Positions 33,777 to 42,326 of a DNA stretch of 64,000 nucleotides are shown piece by piece. The notes beneath the pieces were generated by a model. The model worked only from the letters and a program-made list of their open reading frames with translations. It was not told where the DNA came from and ran no database searches. The first letter of the stretch is position 1, and each line of letters opens with the position of its first letter. Both the position numbers and the translations under genes were made by a program. This stretch comes from JASGCK01 sp031430035 (lineage in GTDB: Bacteria > Pseudomonadota > Gammaproteobacteria > Burkholderiales > Burkholderiaceae_C), in assembly GCA_031430035.1 (NCBI GenBank), contig JANPAS010000094.1:7902-71901 (forward strand), written 5' to 3'.

Positions 33777-34846
33777 TGCTGAATTCAGCCGTAACCCACG
33801 AAGCCCTCGTCATCCACGCCCCACGCGATCTACGCATCGAAACCGTAGACGTGCCCGAAGTCGGGCCGAATCAACTCCTCTTGCGTGTGAAGGCAGGCGG
33901 CATTTGCGGCTCGGATTTGCACTACTACCAAAACGGCGGCTTTGGTGCGATTCGCATCAAAGAACCGATGGTGCTGGGGCATGAAGTGTCTGGGCAAATA
34001 TCAGCTGTAGGAAGCGCCGTTGCTGGATTCTTAGCTGGCGATCGCGTCGCGATTAGCCCTAGCAGGCCTTGCATGATGTGCCACTATTGCCAAGCAGGAT
34101 TGCAAATGCACTGCTTAGATATGCGTTATTACGGCAGCGCCATGCGCACGCCGCATGTGCAAGGCGCGTTTCGCCAGTCCTTGGTGGTAGATGCCTCGCA
34201 AGCACACAAGATTGAAGACCACGTAAGCGACGCTGAAGGCGTGATGGCCGAGCCGTTATCGGTAGCTTTGCACGCCGTGCGCCGTGCGGGGCCGCTCTTT
34301 GGCAAGCGCGTGCTGGTCACGGGCTGCGGCCCCATTGGTGCGCTGATTGTGTTAGCTGCCAAACAAGCAGGCGCGATTGAGATTGTGGCGACCGATATGG
34401 CGGTGATGCCGCTCAAATCCGCTCTACTCATGGGCGCTGACCGCGCCATTAACGTAGGCACAGAGCCAGATGCGTTAGCTGCGTACAACAGCACATCTTT
34501 CAACGCCAGCAAAGGCTATTTCGATGTGCTGTTTGAAGCCAGCGGCAATGCCCGCGCGCTAGCAGGCGCCATGGATGTGGTGCGGCCACGCGGCATCTTG
34601 GTGCAAGTGGGCATGGGCGGCGATATGCAATTGCCGATGAACATGATCGTTGCCAAAGAGTTTGAAATGCGCGGCGCGTTTAGATTCCACGAAGAATACG
34701 CACAAGCGGTCGAGATGCTGAACAAGCGCATGGTCGATGTGAAGCCACTCATCACGGCAACGATCAACTACAAAGATGCCGATAAAGCCTTTGCTCTAGC
34801 GGCAGACCGTGCGCAAGCGATGAAAGTGATGTTTAGTTTTGATTAA
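33776..34846 (+). CDS. idnD: L-idonate 5-dehydrogenase-like zinc dehydrogenase
   Basis: A 356-residue medium-chain alcohol dehydrogenase. The catalytic zinc site (C44 in G-G-I-C-G-S-D-L-H-Y-Y, H69-E70 in V-L-G-H-E) and the structural zinc cysteines (C99, C102, C105, C113) are intact. The D-M-R-Y-Y-G-S-A-M segment and the G-P-I-G cofactor motif match E. coli IdnD, which I recall as having D-M-R-F-F-G-S-A-M. It would oxidise L-idonate to 5-ketogluconate, which IdnO then reduces to gluconate. It starts on the stop of the Bug gene (TAATG). Another sorbitol- or polyol-type substrate remains possible. Confidence 0.87.
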   Translation: MLNSAVTHEALVIHAPRDLRIETVDVPEVGPNQLLLRVKAGGICGSDLHYYQNGGFGAIRIKEPMVLGHEVSGQISAVGSAVAGFLAGDRVAISPSRPCMMCHYCQAGLQMHCLDMRYYGSAMRTPHVQGAFRQSLVVDASQAHKIEDHVSDAEGVMAEPLSVALHAVRRAGPLFGKRVLVTGCGPIGALIVLAAKQAGAIEIVATDMAVMPLKSALLMGADRAINVGTEPDALAAYNSTSFNASKGYFDVLFEASGNARALAGAMDVVRPRGILVQVGMGGDMQLPMNMIVAKEFEMRGAFRFHEEYAQAVEMLNKRMVDVKPLITATINYKDADKAFALAADRAQAMKVMFSFD

Positions 34847-34852
34847 TTTGTG

Positions 34853-35122
34853 ATGATTGAAGAAAAAAAATCCCTGATTGAGTTTCCGCTGCTTTTCCCC
34901 ATCAAAGTGATGGGGGAAAAGGTAGATGGCTTTGTTCACGCCTTGACCATTGTTGCCAAAAACTTTGATCCTAAGTTTGATGCATCAACGATCGAGCTGC
35001 GCGACTCCAGCACAGGTAAATACCTCGGTGTCACGTTGCATGTCTGGGCAACGGGTCAAGCGCAATTAGACGAGCTGTACCGCACACTCTCCACACATCC
35101 GATGGTCAAAGTGGTTTTGTAA
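34853..35122 (+). CDS. DUF493 / YbeD family protein
   Basis: An 89-residue protein of the YbeD (DUF493) family, an ACT-like small fold of unsettled function. It shows the typical start L-I-E-F-P-L-L-F-P-I-K-V-M-G and end L-Y-R-T-L-S-T-H-P-M-V-K-V-V-L. In many proteobacteria this gene precedes lipB; here lipB is absent and the gene follows idnD by six bases. The ATG at 34853 is preferred to the GTG immediately before it. Confidence 0.85.
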   Translation: MIEEKKSLIEFPLLFPIKVMGEKVDGFVHALTIVAKNFDPKFDASTIELRDSSTGKYLGVTLHVWATGQAQLDELYRTLSTHPMVKVVL

Positions 35123-35153
35123 TTGAGCTAGCCTCGTCCTCTAAAATCACACC

Positions 35154-35369
35154 ATGACTACCAGCCCTAAATCCCAAACCACCATTGAACTCAAACCCAC
35201 CGACTTGAACGCCCAAGGCGGCATCCATTGCCCATCGCCCTTGGCTGGCATGAAGCAGTGGGACACGCACCCTAAGGTGTATCTTGACGTGGCCAAAGAC
35301 GGCGCGTCCAAGTGCCCTTATTGCGGCACGGTCTACGTGGTGCACGGCGCAGTGAGCCACGCACACTGA
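35154..35369 (+). CDS. Small zinc-finger protein (zf-CHCC, NDUFS6-like)
   Basis: A 71-residue protein with the zf-CHCC pattern: C-P-S-P near residue 26, H in D-T-H-P-K-V-Y-L, and C-P-Y-C-G-T-V-Y at about residues 55-62. Related domains occur in the complex I accessory subunit NDUFS6 and in small betaproteobacterial proteins of unknown role, often next to the heptosyltransferase gene as here. It ends one base before the GTG start of that gene. Confidence 0.85.
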   Translation: MTTSPKSQTTIELKPTDLNAQGGIHCPSPLAGMKQWDTHPKVYLDVAKDGASKCPYCGTVYVVHGAVSHAH

Positions 35370-35370
35370 A

Positions 35371-36471
35371 GTGAACAGCCTCGTCATCGCCCCGCAGTGG
35401 ATTGGCGACGCGGTGATGACCGAGCCGCTGCTGCGTGCCTTATCTGAGCGCGGCGAAAAAATCACCGTTTTTGCCGTTCCGTGGGTTGCGCCCGTGTATC
35501 ACGCGATGAATCACATCACTGGTCTGCAGGCCATACTGGATGTGCCTTTCCAGCATGGAGGGCTGCAGTGGCAAGCACGGCGTGGCCTAGCGGGACGCAT
35601 TAAATCTGGAGAATGGGGCAAGTTTGATCGCGCCTACGTGCTGCCAAACTCGCTCAAAAGTGCCTTGTTGCCTTGGCTAGCGAACATCCCTGAACGCATC
35701 GGCTACCTTGGCGAAATGCGCTATGGCTTGCTGAATAAGCGATTGGCCAATCCGCCGCGTCATGCACGCGCCTCTATGGTTGAGCACTACCTACGGTTAG
35801 CGGGCAGCAGCGCAGCAAACAATTGGGGGCGGGTGCAGGTAGCCGCTTGCGGCGATTCGTCACCTGACCCCAATTGGCTTGCGGACAGGAAACCAAAACT
35901 GTCAATCAATCAAACCGTGATCGACCCAGCAGGTCTTGCTGCGCAAACCTACACCGTCATCGCCCCTGGCGCAGAATACGGCCCCGCCAAACGCTGGCCG
36001 CTTCAGCACTTCGCCGAACTCGTCGCCAAACTCAATCACCCCGTGGTGTTACTCGGCTCAGCCAAAGAATCATCCCTTTGCGAGGCCATACGGGATATGG
36101 CTTTGCAGGCATCGCCTACCCAGACGATCCACAACTTAGCTGGCAAGACATCGCTTGCGGAGGCTATTCACATCATCGCCAACGCCAAGAGCATGGTCAG
36201 CAACGACTCGGGGCTCATGCACGTGGCGGCGGCGTTTGGTATCCCGCAAGTCGCTATTTTTGGGTCGAGCGATCCGCGTCACACGCCGCCGCTCAATAGC
36301 CGCGCCAAGGTACTGTGGCTGAAAGAAATGGATGGAGAATTTAAAGGTCTCGATTGCTCGCCTTGCTTTATGCGCGAATGCCCGAAGACAGGCACTGAAC
36401 ACATGCGATGCTTGAATGCGATAGAACCCGTACAAATTGTGGGGGAGCTCCAAGAGATGCTACTGCGATAA
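35371..36471 (+). CDS. waaF: Lipopolysaccharide heptosyltransferase II
   Basis: A 366-residue GT9-family enzyme that adds the second heptose to the inner core of LPS at the inner face of the inner membrane. Typical marks are V-I-A-P-Q-W-I-G-D-A at the N-terminus, A-Y-V-L-P-N-S-L-K-S, P-G-A-E-Y-G-P-A-K-R-W-P near residue 194, and S-N-D-S-G-L-M-H-V-A-A-A near 280. The start is GTG at 35371. Two copies of the interspersed motif lie inside it (35526, 36080). An ATG-led frame (36437) for the next gene overlaps its end, but the true start of that gene is probably 36479. Confidence 0.92.
   Translation: MNSLVIAPQWIGDAVMTEPLLRALSERGEKITVFAVPWVAPVYHAMNHITGLQAILDVPFQHGGLQWQARRGLAGRIKSGEWGKFDRAYVLPNSLKSALLPWLANIPERIGYLGEMRYGLLNKRLANPPRHARASMVEHYLRLAGSSAANNWGRVQVAACGDSSPDPNWLADRKPKLSINQTVIDPAGLAAQTYTVIAPGAEYGPAKRWPLQHFAELVAKLNHPVVLLGSAKESSLCEAIRDMALQASPTQTIHNLAGKTSLAEAIHIIANAKSMVSNDSGLMHVAAAFGIPQVAIFGSSDPRHTPPLNSRAKVLWLKEMDGEFKGLDCSPCFMRECPKTGTEHMRCLNAIEPVQIVGELQEMLLR
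35526..35554 (+). repeat. Interspersed motif copy in waaF (first)
   Basis: GCAGGCC, centre ATACTGGATGT (11 bases), then GCCTTTCCAGC. Read in frame it gives L-Q-A-I-L-D-V-P-F-Q. It shares the ATACTGGAT core with copies in sbcB, proC and the M48 gene. Confidence 0.5.
36080..36110 (+). repeat. Interspersed motif copy in waaF (second)
   Basis: GCGAGGCC, centre ATACGGGATAT, then GGCTTTGCAGGC. In frame it gives E-A-I-R-D-M-A-L-Q-A, the same frame as the other copies. Confidence 0.5.
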
Positions 36472-36478
36472 TCTAACT

Positions 36479-39400
36479 ATGCCCGCAATCGACGAACAAA
36501 CGCCTCAAAACTCGCAGCAACGTCTGCGCGAAATCCCCTACAACTACACCAGCTTTTCTGATCGCGAGATCGTGATTCGGCTTTTGGGCTCTCCCGCTTG
36601 GGACATCCTGAACGAGCTACGCTCTGAGCGCCGCACAGGTCGCTCCGCGCGGATGCTGTACGAGGTACTAGGCGATGTGTGGGTCGTGCAGCGCAATCCG
36701 TATTTGCAAGACGATTTGCTGGACAATCCCAAACGCAGGAGGCTCTTGGTCGATGCGATCAAGCACCGCTTAAATGAAATCGAACGCCGCCGCACACCTG
36801 ATGCTGGTGATGCACAGGCAAAGCAGCGTGATGACGAAGTCGGACAGCTTCTGGTAGCTGCTCGCCGATTAGTCGAGGCATTTGATTCTGCTTTTGACAG
36901 CGTTGCCAAATTGCGCAAACAAACCGCCAAGCTGCTTGGCAAACTCACGGCAAAAGACAACCTCAAGTTCGACCCGCTCTCGCGTGTCAGCCACGTGACA
37001 GATGCGACCGATTGGCGCGTCGAGTACCCACTGCTCGTACTCTGCCCCGACTCTGAGGCAGAGATGGCAGCGCTGGTCAAAGGTTGCATCGAGTTAGGGC
37101 TCACTATCGTGCCACGTGGCGGTGGTACAGGCTATACGGGCGGCGCGATTCCGCTGACGTGGAAGTCGGTCGTCATCAATACTGAAAAATTAGAAGCCAT
37201 GAGCGCGGTGGAGATGCGTCGCTTGCCAGGCGTAACCCATGCAGACGGCTCAGCGCGCGACGTCGCTACCGTGTGGTCTGAGGCGGGCGTGGTCACGCAG
37301 CGCGTAGCGGATGCCGCTGAAGCTGCTGGCTATGTGTTTGCAGTCGATCCAACGTCCGCCGAAGCATCCTGCATTGGCGGCAACATCGCCATGAATGCAG
37401 GTGGCAAAAAAGCGGTGCTTTGGGGCACGGCGCTGGATAACTTGGCTTCGTGGCGCATGGTCACACCGCAAGCTGAGTGGTTGGAGGTCACGCGCCTTAA
37501 CCACAATCTTGGCAAGATTCACGACGTAGAAATCGCAAGCTTCGAACTCCAGTATTTCAAAGCAGATGGGCGCACGCCAATTCGGACCGAGCGGCTCGAC
37601 ATCCCAGGACGCACCTTCCGTAAAGAAGGTCTTGGCAAAGACGTCACCGATAAGTTTTTGGCGGGTCTACCCGGCATTCAAAAAGAAGGTTGCGACGGCC
37701 TGATTACCTCGGCACGTTGGATCGTGCACAAGATGCCATCGCACACGCGCACCGTCTGCTTAGAGTTTTTTGGCAACCCCAAAGATGCCGTGCCTTCTAT
37801 CGTTGACATTAAAAATTTCATGTTCGACGAAGCCAAGCGCACGGGCGTGGTTCTCGCTGGTTTAGAGCACTTAGACGATCGCTACCTGCGCGCTGTGGGT
37901 TACGCGACCAAGAGCAAAAAAGGCGCAACCATGTCAGCTTCTGGTTTGCCAAAAATGGTGCTGTTTGGCGACATCGCAGGGGACGATGCAGATGCTGTGG
38001 CACGTGCCACCTCGGAGGTGGTCCGTATTGCTGGAAGCCGCGCGGGTGAAGGCTTTGTGGCGATTTCCCCCGAAGCACGCAAAAAGTTTTGGCTAGACCG
38101 CAAAAAAACTGCAGCTATCAGCAAGCACACCAACGCCTTCAAAATTAACGAAGACGTGGTGATTCCACTTGAACGCATGGGTGAGTACACCGAAGGCATT
38201 GAGCGCATCAATATCGAACTCTCGCTCGCCAACAAAATCAAACTGTGCGATGAGCTACTCGGCTATTTAAATAACGCGAGCAGCGACCATGCCGAGCAAG
38301 CCACAGAATTGATCTCAAACGTGCGCAGCGAGTGGCAAAACTGGCTGACCAACGTGGACGAACACTTTGTGGCACTACAAATGCACGAGCTACGTGCAAG
38401 CTGGAAACTTCAAATCAAAGCGCCACTCACCGCGCTTTTAGCGGGCGCAGCCAACGCGGCAATCTTGGCAGAGTGCAACGCTATTTGGCAGCGCGTACTT
38501 AAAGGCAAAGTCTGGATCGCGCTGCACATGCACGCGGGGGACGGTAATGTGCACACCAATATTCCCGTCAATTCGGACGACTACGCCATGCTGCAAACGG
38601 CGCATGCGGCGGTTGTTCGCATCATGGCCTTGGCGCGCCATCTTGATGGCGTCATCTCGGGTGAGCACGGTATCGGCATTACCAAGCTAGAGTTTTTGAG
38701 TGATGCAGAACTCAAACCCTTTGCGGATTACAAAGCCAAGATCGACCCCGAAGGGCGCTTCAATAAAGGCAAGCTCTTACGCACCGAATACGTGGCGGAC
38801 TTGACCAACGCCTACACACCATCGTTCGGCCTGATGGGGCACGAATCGCTCATCATGCAACAGTCCGACATTGGCGCGATTGCGGACAGCGTGAAAGACT
38901 GCCTTCGCTGCGGCAAATGCAAACCCGTGTGCGCAACCCATGTGCCGCGTGCTAATTTGCTCTATAGCCCGCGCAACAAAATTCTCGCAACTTCACTGCT
39001 TGTCGAAGCGTTTTTGTATGAAGAACAAACACGGCGCGGTGTGTCGCTCAAGCACTGGGAAGAATTTGAAGACGTGGCGGATCACTGCACGGTGTGTCAC
39101 AAGTGCCTCTCGCCCTGCCCTGTCAATATCGACTTTGGCGATGTGTCGATGAACATGCGTAATTTGCTGCGCAAAATGGGACAAAAGTCATTCCGTCCTG
39201 GCAACGCGGCAGCCATGTTCTTTTTGAATGCGACCAATCCTGAGACCATCAAGATGATGCGCGCAGCCATGGTGGGCGTGGGCTTCAAGCTGCAACGCTT
39301 CGCCAATCAAGTGTTTCGCTTGGCAGCAAAAAAACAAACTGCCAAACCGCCATCGACGGTAGGACGAGCGCCCATCAAAGAGCAGGTCATTCATTTCATC

Positions 39401-40342
39401 AATAAAAAGATGCCAGGTAATTTGCCAAAAAAGACCGCGCGTGCAATGCTGGATATTGAGAACTCAGACTACGTGCCCATCATCAGAAACGGCAAAACCA
39501 CGACAGCTGAAACCGAAGCGGTGTTTTACTTTCCGGGCTGTGGCTCGGAGCGTTTGTTCAGCCAAGTCGGACTTGCAACGCAAGCCATGCTGTGGCACGC
39601 AGGCGTGCAAACCGTCTTGCCTCCTGGTTATTTGTGCTGTGGTTATCCGCAAAAAGGCAGCGGGCAATTTGACAAGGCGACCAAGATCATCACCGACAAC
39701 CGCGTGCTGTTTCACCGTGTCGCCAACACGCTGAACTACTTAGATATCAAGACCGTGGTGGTGAGCTGCGGCACGTGCTACGACCAATTGCAAGGTTACG
39801 AGTTTGACAAAATCTTCCCCGGTTCGCGCATCATTGATATCCACGAATATCTACTTGAAAAAAACATCACTCTCAACACAAGCCAACAAGGCGCATACCT
39901 GTACCACGACCCTTGCCATAGCCCGATGAAGTTGCAAGCGCCAATGAAAACCGTCAAGGCCTTGATGGGCGACACGGTGCTAGAGAGCGAACGCTGCTGC
40001 GGAGAGAGCGGCACACTGGGCGTGACAAGGCCCGACATCTCAACGCAGGTGCGCTTTCGCAAAGAGGAAGAGCTGCAAGCCAATGTGGCTGAGCTTCGTG
40101 CGATGACTGCCTCGGGAAGCCAAGCAGGACAAGGCTTGCAGCCTACTGGCAATGTCAAAATTTTGACCAGCTGCCCTAGCTGCCTGCAAGGGCTATCGCG
40201 CTACGGCAACGATTTAAACAATGGTCTACTAGAGGCCGACTACATCGTGGTCGAAATGGCGAATCAAATCCTTGGTAAGGATTGGATGCCCGAGTATGTG
40301 GCAGCGGCGAATTCGGGTGGGATTGAACGGGTACTTGTTTAA
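36479..40342 (+). CDS. Large FAD-linked oxidase / Fe-S oxidoreductase fusion (DUF3683 type)
   Basis: A 1287-residue multi-domain enzyme. The N-terminal part (about 1-150) is DUF3683-like. An FAD-binding type 4 domain follows with P-R-G-G-G-T-G-Y-T-G-G-A (about 208-219), then an FAD-linked oxidase C-terminal domain with H-M-H-A-G-D-G-N-V-H and S-G-E-H-G-I-G. A two-cluster ferredoxin segment is next (C-L-R-C-G-K-C-K-P-V-C near 807, C-T-V-C-H-K-C-L-S-P-C-P near 870). Last are GlpC/CCG-type cysteine motifs (C-C-G-Y-P, V-S-C-G-T-C, C-C-G-E-S-G). The whole looks like a glycolate/D-lactate dehydrogenase-like D and F fusion. The ATG at 36479 is chosen as it does not overlap waaF. Confidence 0.88.
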   Translation: MPAIDEQTPQNSQQRLREIPYNYTSFSDREIVIRLLGSPAWDILNELRSERRTGRSARMLYEVLGDVWVVQRNPYLQDDLLDNPKRRRLLVDAIKHRLNEIERRRTPDAGDAQAKQRDDEVGQLLVAARRLVEAFDSAFDSVAKLRKQTAKLLGKLTAKDNLKFDPLSRVSHVTDATDWRVEYPLLVLCPDSEAEMAALVKGCIELGLTIVPRGGGTGYTGGAIPLTWKSVVINTEKLEAMSAVEMRRLPGVTHADGSARDVATVWSEAGVVTQRVADAAEAAGYVFAVDPTSAEASCIGGNIAMNAGGKKAVLWGTALDNLASWRMVTPQAEWLEVTRLNHNLGKIHDVEIASFELQYFKADGRTPIRTERLDIPGRTFRKEGLGKDVTDKFLAGLPGIQKEGCDGLITSARWIVHKMPSHTRTVCLEFFGNPKDAVPSIVDIKNFMFDEAKRTGVVLAGLEHLDDRYLRAVGYATKSKKGATMSASGLPKMVLFGDIAGDDADAVARATSEVVRIAGSRAGEGFVAISPEARKKFWLDRKKTAAISKHTNAFKINEDVVIPLERMGEYTEGIERINIELSLANKIKLCDELLGYLNNASSDHAEQATELISNVRSEWQNWLTNVDEHFVALQMHELRASWKLQIKAPLTALLAGAANAAILAECNAIWQRVLKGKVWIALHMHAGDGNVHTNIPVNSDDYAMLQTAHAAVVRIMALARHLDGVISGEHGIGITKLEFLSDAELKPFADYKAKIDPEGRFNKGKLLRTEYVADLTNAYTPSFGLMGHESLIMQQSDIGAIADSVKDCLRCGKCKPVCATHVPRANLLYSPRNKILATSLLVEAFLYEEQTRRGVSLKHWEEFEDVADHCTVCHKCLSPCPVNIDFGDVSMNMRNLLRKMGQKSFRPGNAAAMFFLNATNPETIKMMRAAMVGVGFKLQRFANQVFRLAAKKQTAKPPSTVGRAPIKEQVIHFINKKMPGNLPKKTARAMLDIENSDYVPIIRNGKTTTAETEAVFYFPGCGSERLFSQVGLATQAMLWHAGVQTVLPPGYLCCGYPQKGSGQFDKATKIITDNRVLFHRVANTLNYLDIKTVVVSCGTCYDQLQGYEFDKIFPGSRIIDIHEYLLEKNITLNTSQQGAYLYHDPCHSPMKLQAPMKTVKALMGDTVLESERCCGESGTLGVTRPDISTQVRFRKEEELQANVAELRAMTASGSQAGQGLQPTGNVKILTSCPSCLQGLSRYGNDLNNGLLEADYIVVEMANQILGKDWMPEYVAAANSGGIERVLV
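40115..40143 (+). repeat. Interspersed motif copy in the FAD/Fe-S gene
   Basis: GGAAGCC, an 11-base centre (AAGCAGGACAA), then GGCTTGCAGCC. In frame it gives S-Q-A-G-Q-G-L-Q-P, very like the second copy in uup (S-Q-P-A-H-G-L-Q-A). Confidence 0.5.
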
Positions 40343-40351
40343 AGCAAAAGC

Positions 40352-41710
40352 TTAAAGAATATACCGAGACAAGTCTTCGTTCTTGGAGAGCTCTTTGAGC
40401 TTGCCATCCACATACGCCGCGTCAATCGTGATGGTTTGACCGCCTAGGTTGGTGGCATCAAAACTGACTTCATCCAGCAAGCGCTCCATCACGGTGGACA
40501 AACGCCTAGCGCCAATGTTTTCGGTACGCTCGTTGACCTCAAATGCTGTATTGGCAAGGCGTGTGATGCCCTCGGGTGTGAACTCAAGCGTCACATTTTC
40601 TGTACCTAACAGCGCTTGATATTGCTTGGTGAGCGAAGCGTGCGTGCTGGTGAGAATGGCCTCAAAGTCCTTCACAGACAAGGATTGCAGCTCGACGCGA
40701 ATCGGGAAGCGACCTTGTAATTCGGGGATCAAGTCACTGGGTTTACTAAAGTGAAATGCACCGCTGGCAATAAACAAAATGTGATCGGTTTTAACGATGC
40801 CGTGCTTGGTGGAGACGCTTGTGCCCTCAACCAGCGGCAGCAGGTCGCGCTGCACGCCTTGGCGCGAGACTTCTGCGCCGCCCGACTCGCCGCGCGTGGC
40901 AACCTTGTCGATTTCATCGATAAACACAATCCCGTTTTGCTCTAGATTGGTCAGCGCCTGCATCTTGATGTCTTCATCACTCACCAATTTATCGGCCTCT
41001 TCATCGGTCAGCACTTTGAGCGCATCGACAATTTTTAATTTACGCGTTTGTTTTTTGCTTTCCTGCATTTGGCCAAACATGCCTTTAATTTGCTCCGCCA
41101 TATCTTCCATACCCGCAGGGCTCATGACTTCAATCATGTGATGCTGCTGCACTTGGGTATCGACTTCGATTTCTTTGTCGGCGAGCTCGCCCGCTTGTAA
41201 TTTTTTACGAAACGATTGCCGTGCCACGTTGTCATTTGGCGGCAGCGCGGCTTGGCTAGAACCCAAACCGAAGTCTCCCTTGTTATCGCTACGCATAGGC
41301 GGCACCAAAATGTCCAGCACGCGCTCTTCAGCTAGCTCGGTAGCACGCGCACGGACTCGCACCATCGCCGCTTGGCGTTCTTGCTTAATCGCGATATCGG
41401 CTAGGTCGCGGATGATGCTGTCCACATCTTTGCCGACGTAACCCACCTCGGTAAATTTAGTGGCTTCCACTTTGATGAAAGGCGCATCGGCAAGCTTGGC
41501 CAAACGACGTGCAATCTCGGTCTTGCCCACGCCCGTGGGGCCAATCATCAGAATGTTTTTAGGCGTGATCTCTTGCCGCATCTCGCCCTCAACTTGGCTT
41601 CTGCGCCAGCGGTTTCTAAGGGCAATGGCCACTGCACGCTTGGCGGCATTTTGACCAACGATGTTGTGATCTAACTCTTCGACTATTTGCTGTGGGGTTA
41701 AAGCTGACAT
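40352..41710 (-). CDS. hslU: HslU ATPase subunit of the HslUV protease
   Basis: A 452-residue AAA+ unfoldase that feeds proteins to HslV in the cytoplasm. Seen: the N-terminal T-P-Q-Q-I-V-E-E-L-D, Walker A G-P-T-G-V-G-K-T at 57-64, the pore motif G-Y-V-G-K-D near residue 88, Walker B F-I-D-E-I-D-K, and the C-terminal end S-R-Y-I-L, which docks into HslV. The start codon abuts the hslV stop with no spacing (TAAATG), so the two subunits are co-translated. Confidence 0.97.
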   Translation of the reverse strand: MSALTPQQIVEELDHNIVGQNAAKRAVAIALRNRWRRSQVEGEMRQEITPKNILMIGPTGVGKTEIARRLAKLADAPFIKVEATKFTEVGYVGKDVDSIIRDLADIAIKQERQAAMVRVRARATELAEERVLDILVPPMRSDNKGDFGLGSSQAALPPNDNVARQSFRKKLQAGELADKEIEVDTQVQQHHMIEVMSPAGMEDMAEQIKGMFGQMQESKKQTRKLKIVDALKVLTDEEADKLVSDEDIKMQALTNLEQNGIVFIDEIDKVATRGESGGAEVSRQGVQRDLLPLVEGTSVSTKHGIVKTDHILFIASGAFHFSKPSDLIPELQGRFPIRVELQSLSVKDFEAILTSTHASLTKQYQALLGTENVTLEFTPEGITRLANTAFEVNERTENIGARRLSTVMERLLDEVSFDATNLGGQTITIDAAYVDGKLKELSKNEDLSRYIL

Positions 41711-42298
41711 TTACAAGGTTTCGATGATGTGGTTGTGGTTGGTATAAATGCACAAATCAGCTGCAATGGTGAGTGATTTTTTAACAATCTCGGCGGCGGA
41801 CAGCTCGGTGTTATCCAGCAAACCCTTGGCTGCGGCCTGCGCATACGCACCACCAGAACCAATCGCCACAATGCCGTGCTCGGGCTCTAGTACGTCGCCA
41901 TTGCCTGTGATGATGAGAGACGCCGTGCTGTCGGCCACAGCCAGCATGGCCTCTAGGCGGCGCAGCACGCGGTCGGTGCGCCAGTCTTTGGTCAGCTCAA
42001 TCGCAGCGCGAACCAAATGGCCTTGATGCTTTTCTAACTTAGCTTCAAAACGCTCAAACAGCGTGAACGCATCCGCCGTTGCGCCCGCAAAACCTGCCAG
42101 CACTTTGTCGTGATGCAAGCGGCGGATTTTTCGGGCTGTGGATTTGATGACGATGGAGCCCAGCGTGACCTGACCATCGCCGCCCAGCGCGACGCTCCAC
42201 TGCTTAGTGCCGTCTGGGTTGGTGATCTCGCGGCGCACCGACAAAATCGTGGTGCCGTACATGCTGCCCTCACGGTGATGATTAGGGTCTAGTGTCAT
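41711..42298 (-). CDS. hslV: HslV peptidase subunit of the HslUV protease
   Basis: A 195-residue threonine peptidase subunit that forms the double-ring core of HslUV. The active N-terminal threonine would be exposed by processing before T-T-I-L-S-V-R-R; G-G-D-G-Q-V-T-L-G and G-S-G-G-A-Y-A-Q-A-A are also typical. From the ATG at 42298 the propeptide would be about 14 residues (M-T-L-D-P-N-H-H-R-E-G-S), longer than usual. An internal ATG at 42262 would place the threonine at residue 4, as in most relatives, but has a weaker ribosome-binding sequence. Upstream of 42298 lies GAGAG. Confidence 0.95.
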   Translation of the reverse strand: MTLDPNHHREGSMYGTTILSVRREITNPDGTKQWSVALGGDGQVTLGSIVIKSTARKIRRLHHDKVLAGFAGATADAFTLFERFEAKLEKHQGHLVRAAIELTKDWRTDRVLRRLEAMLAVADSTASLIITGNGDVLEPEHGIVAIGSGGAYAQAAAKGLLDNTELSAAEIVKKSLTIAADLCIYTNHNHIIETL

Positions 42299-42326
42299 GT
42301 CTTTTTTCTCTCATTTTTACGCTTAA

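Noticed and set aside
36544..37104. Minus-strand frame of 186 codons opposite the FAD/Fe-S gene
   Set aside because: It is Ser/Arg-rich, as expected for the reverse frame of this coding sequence, and has no family features.
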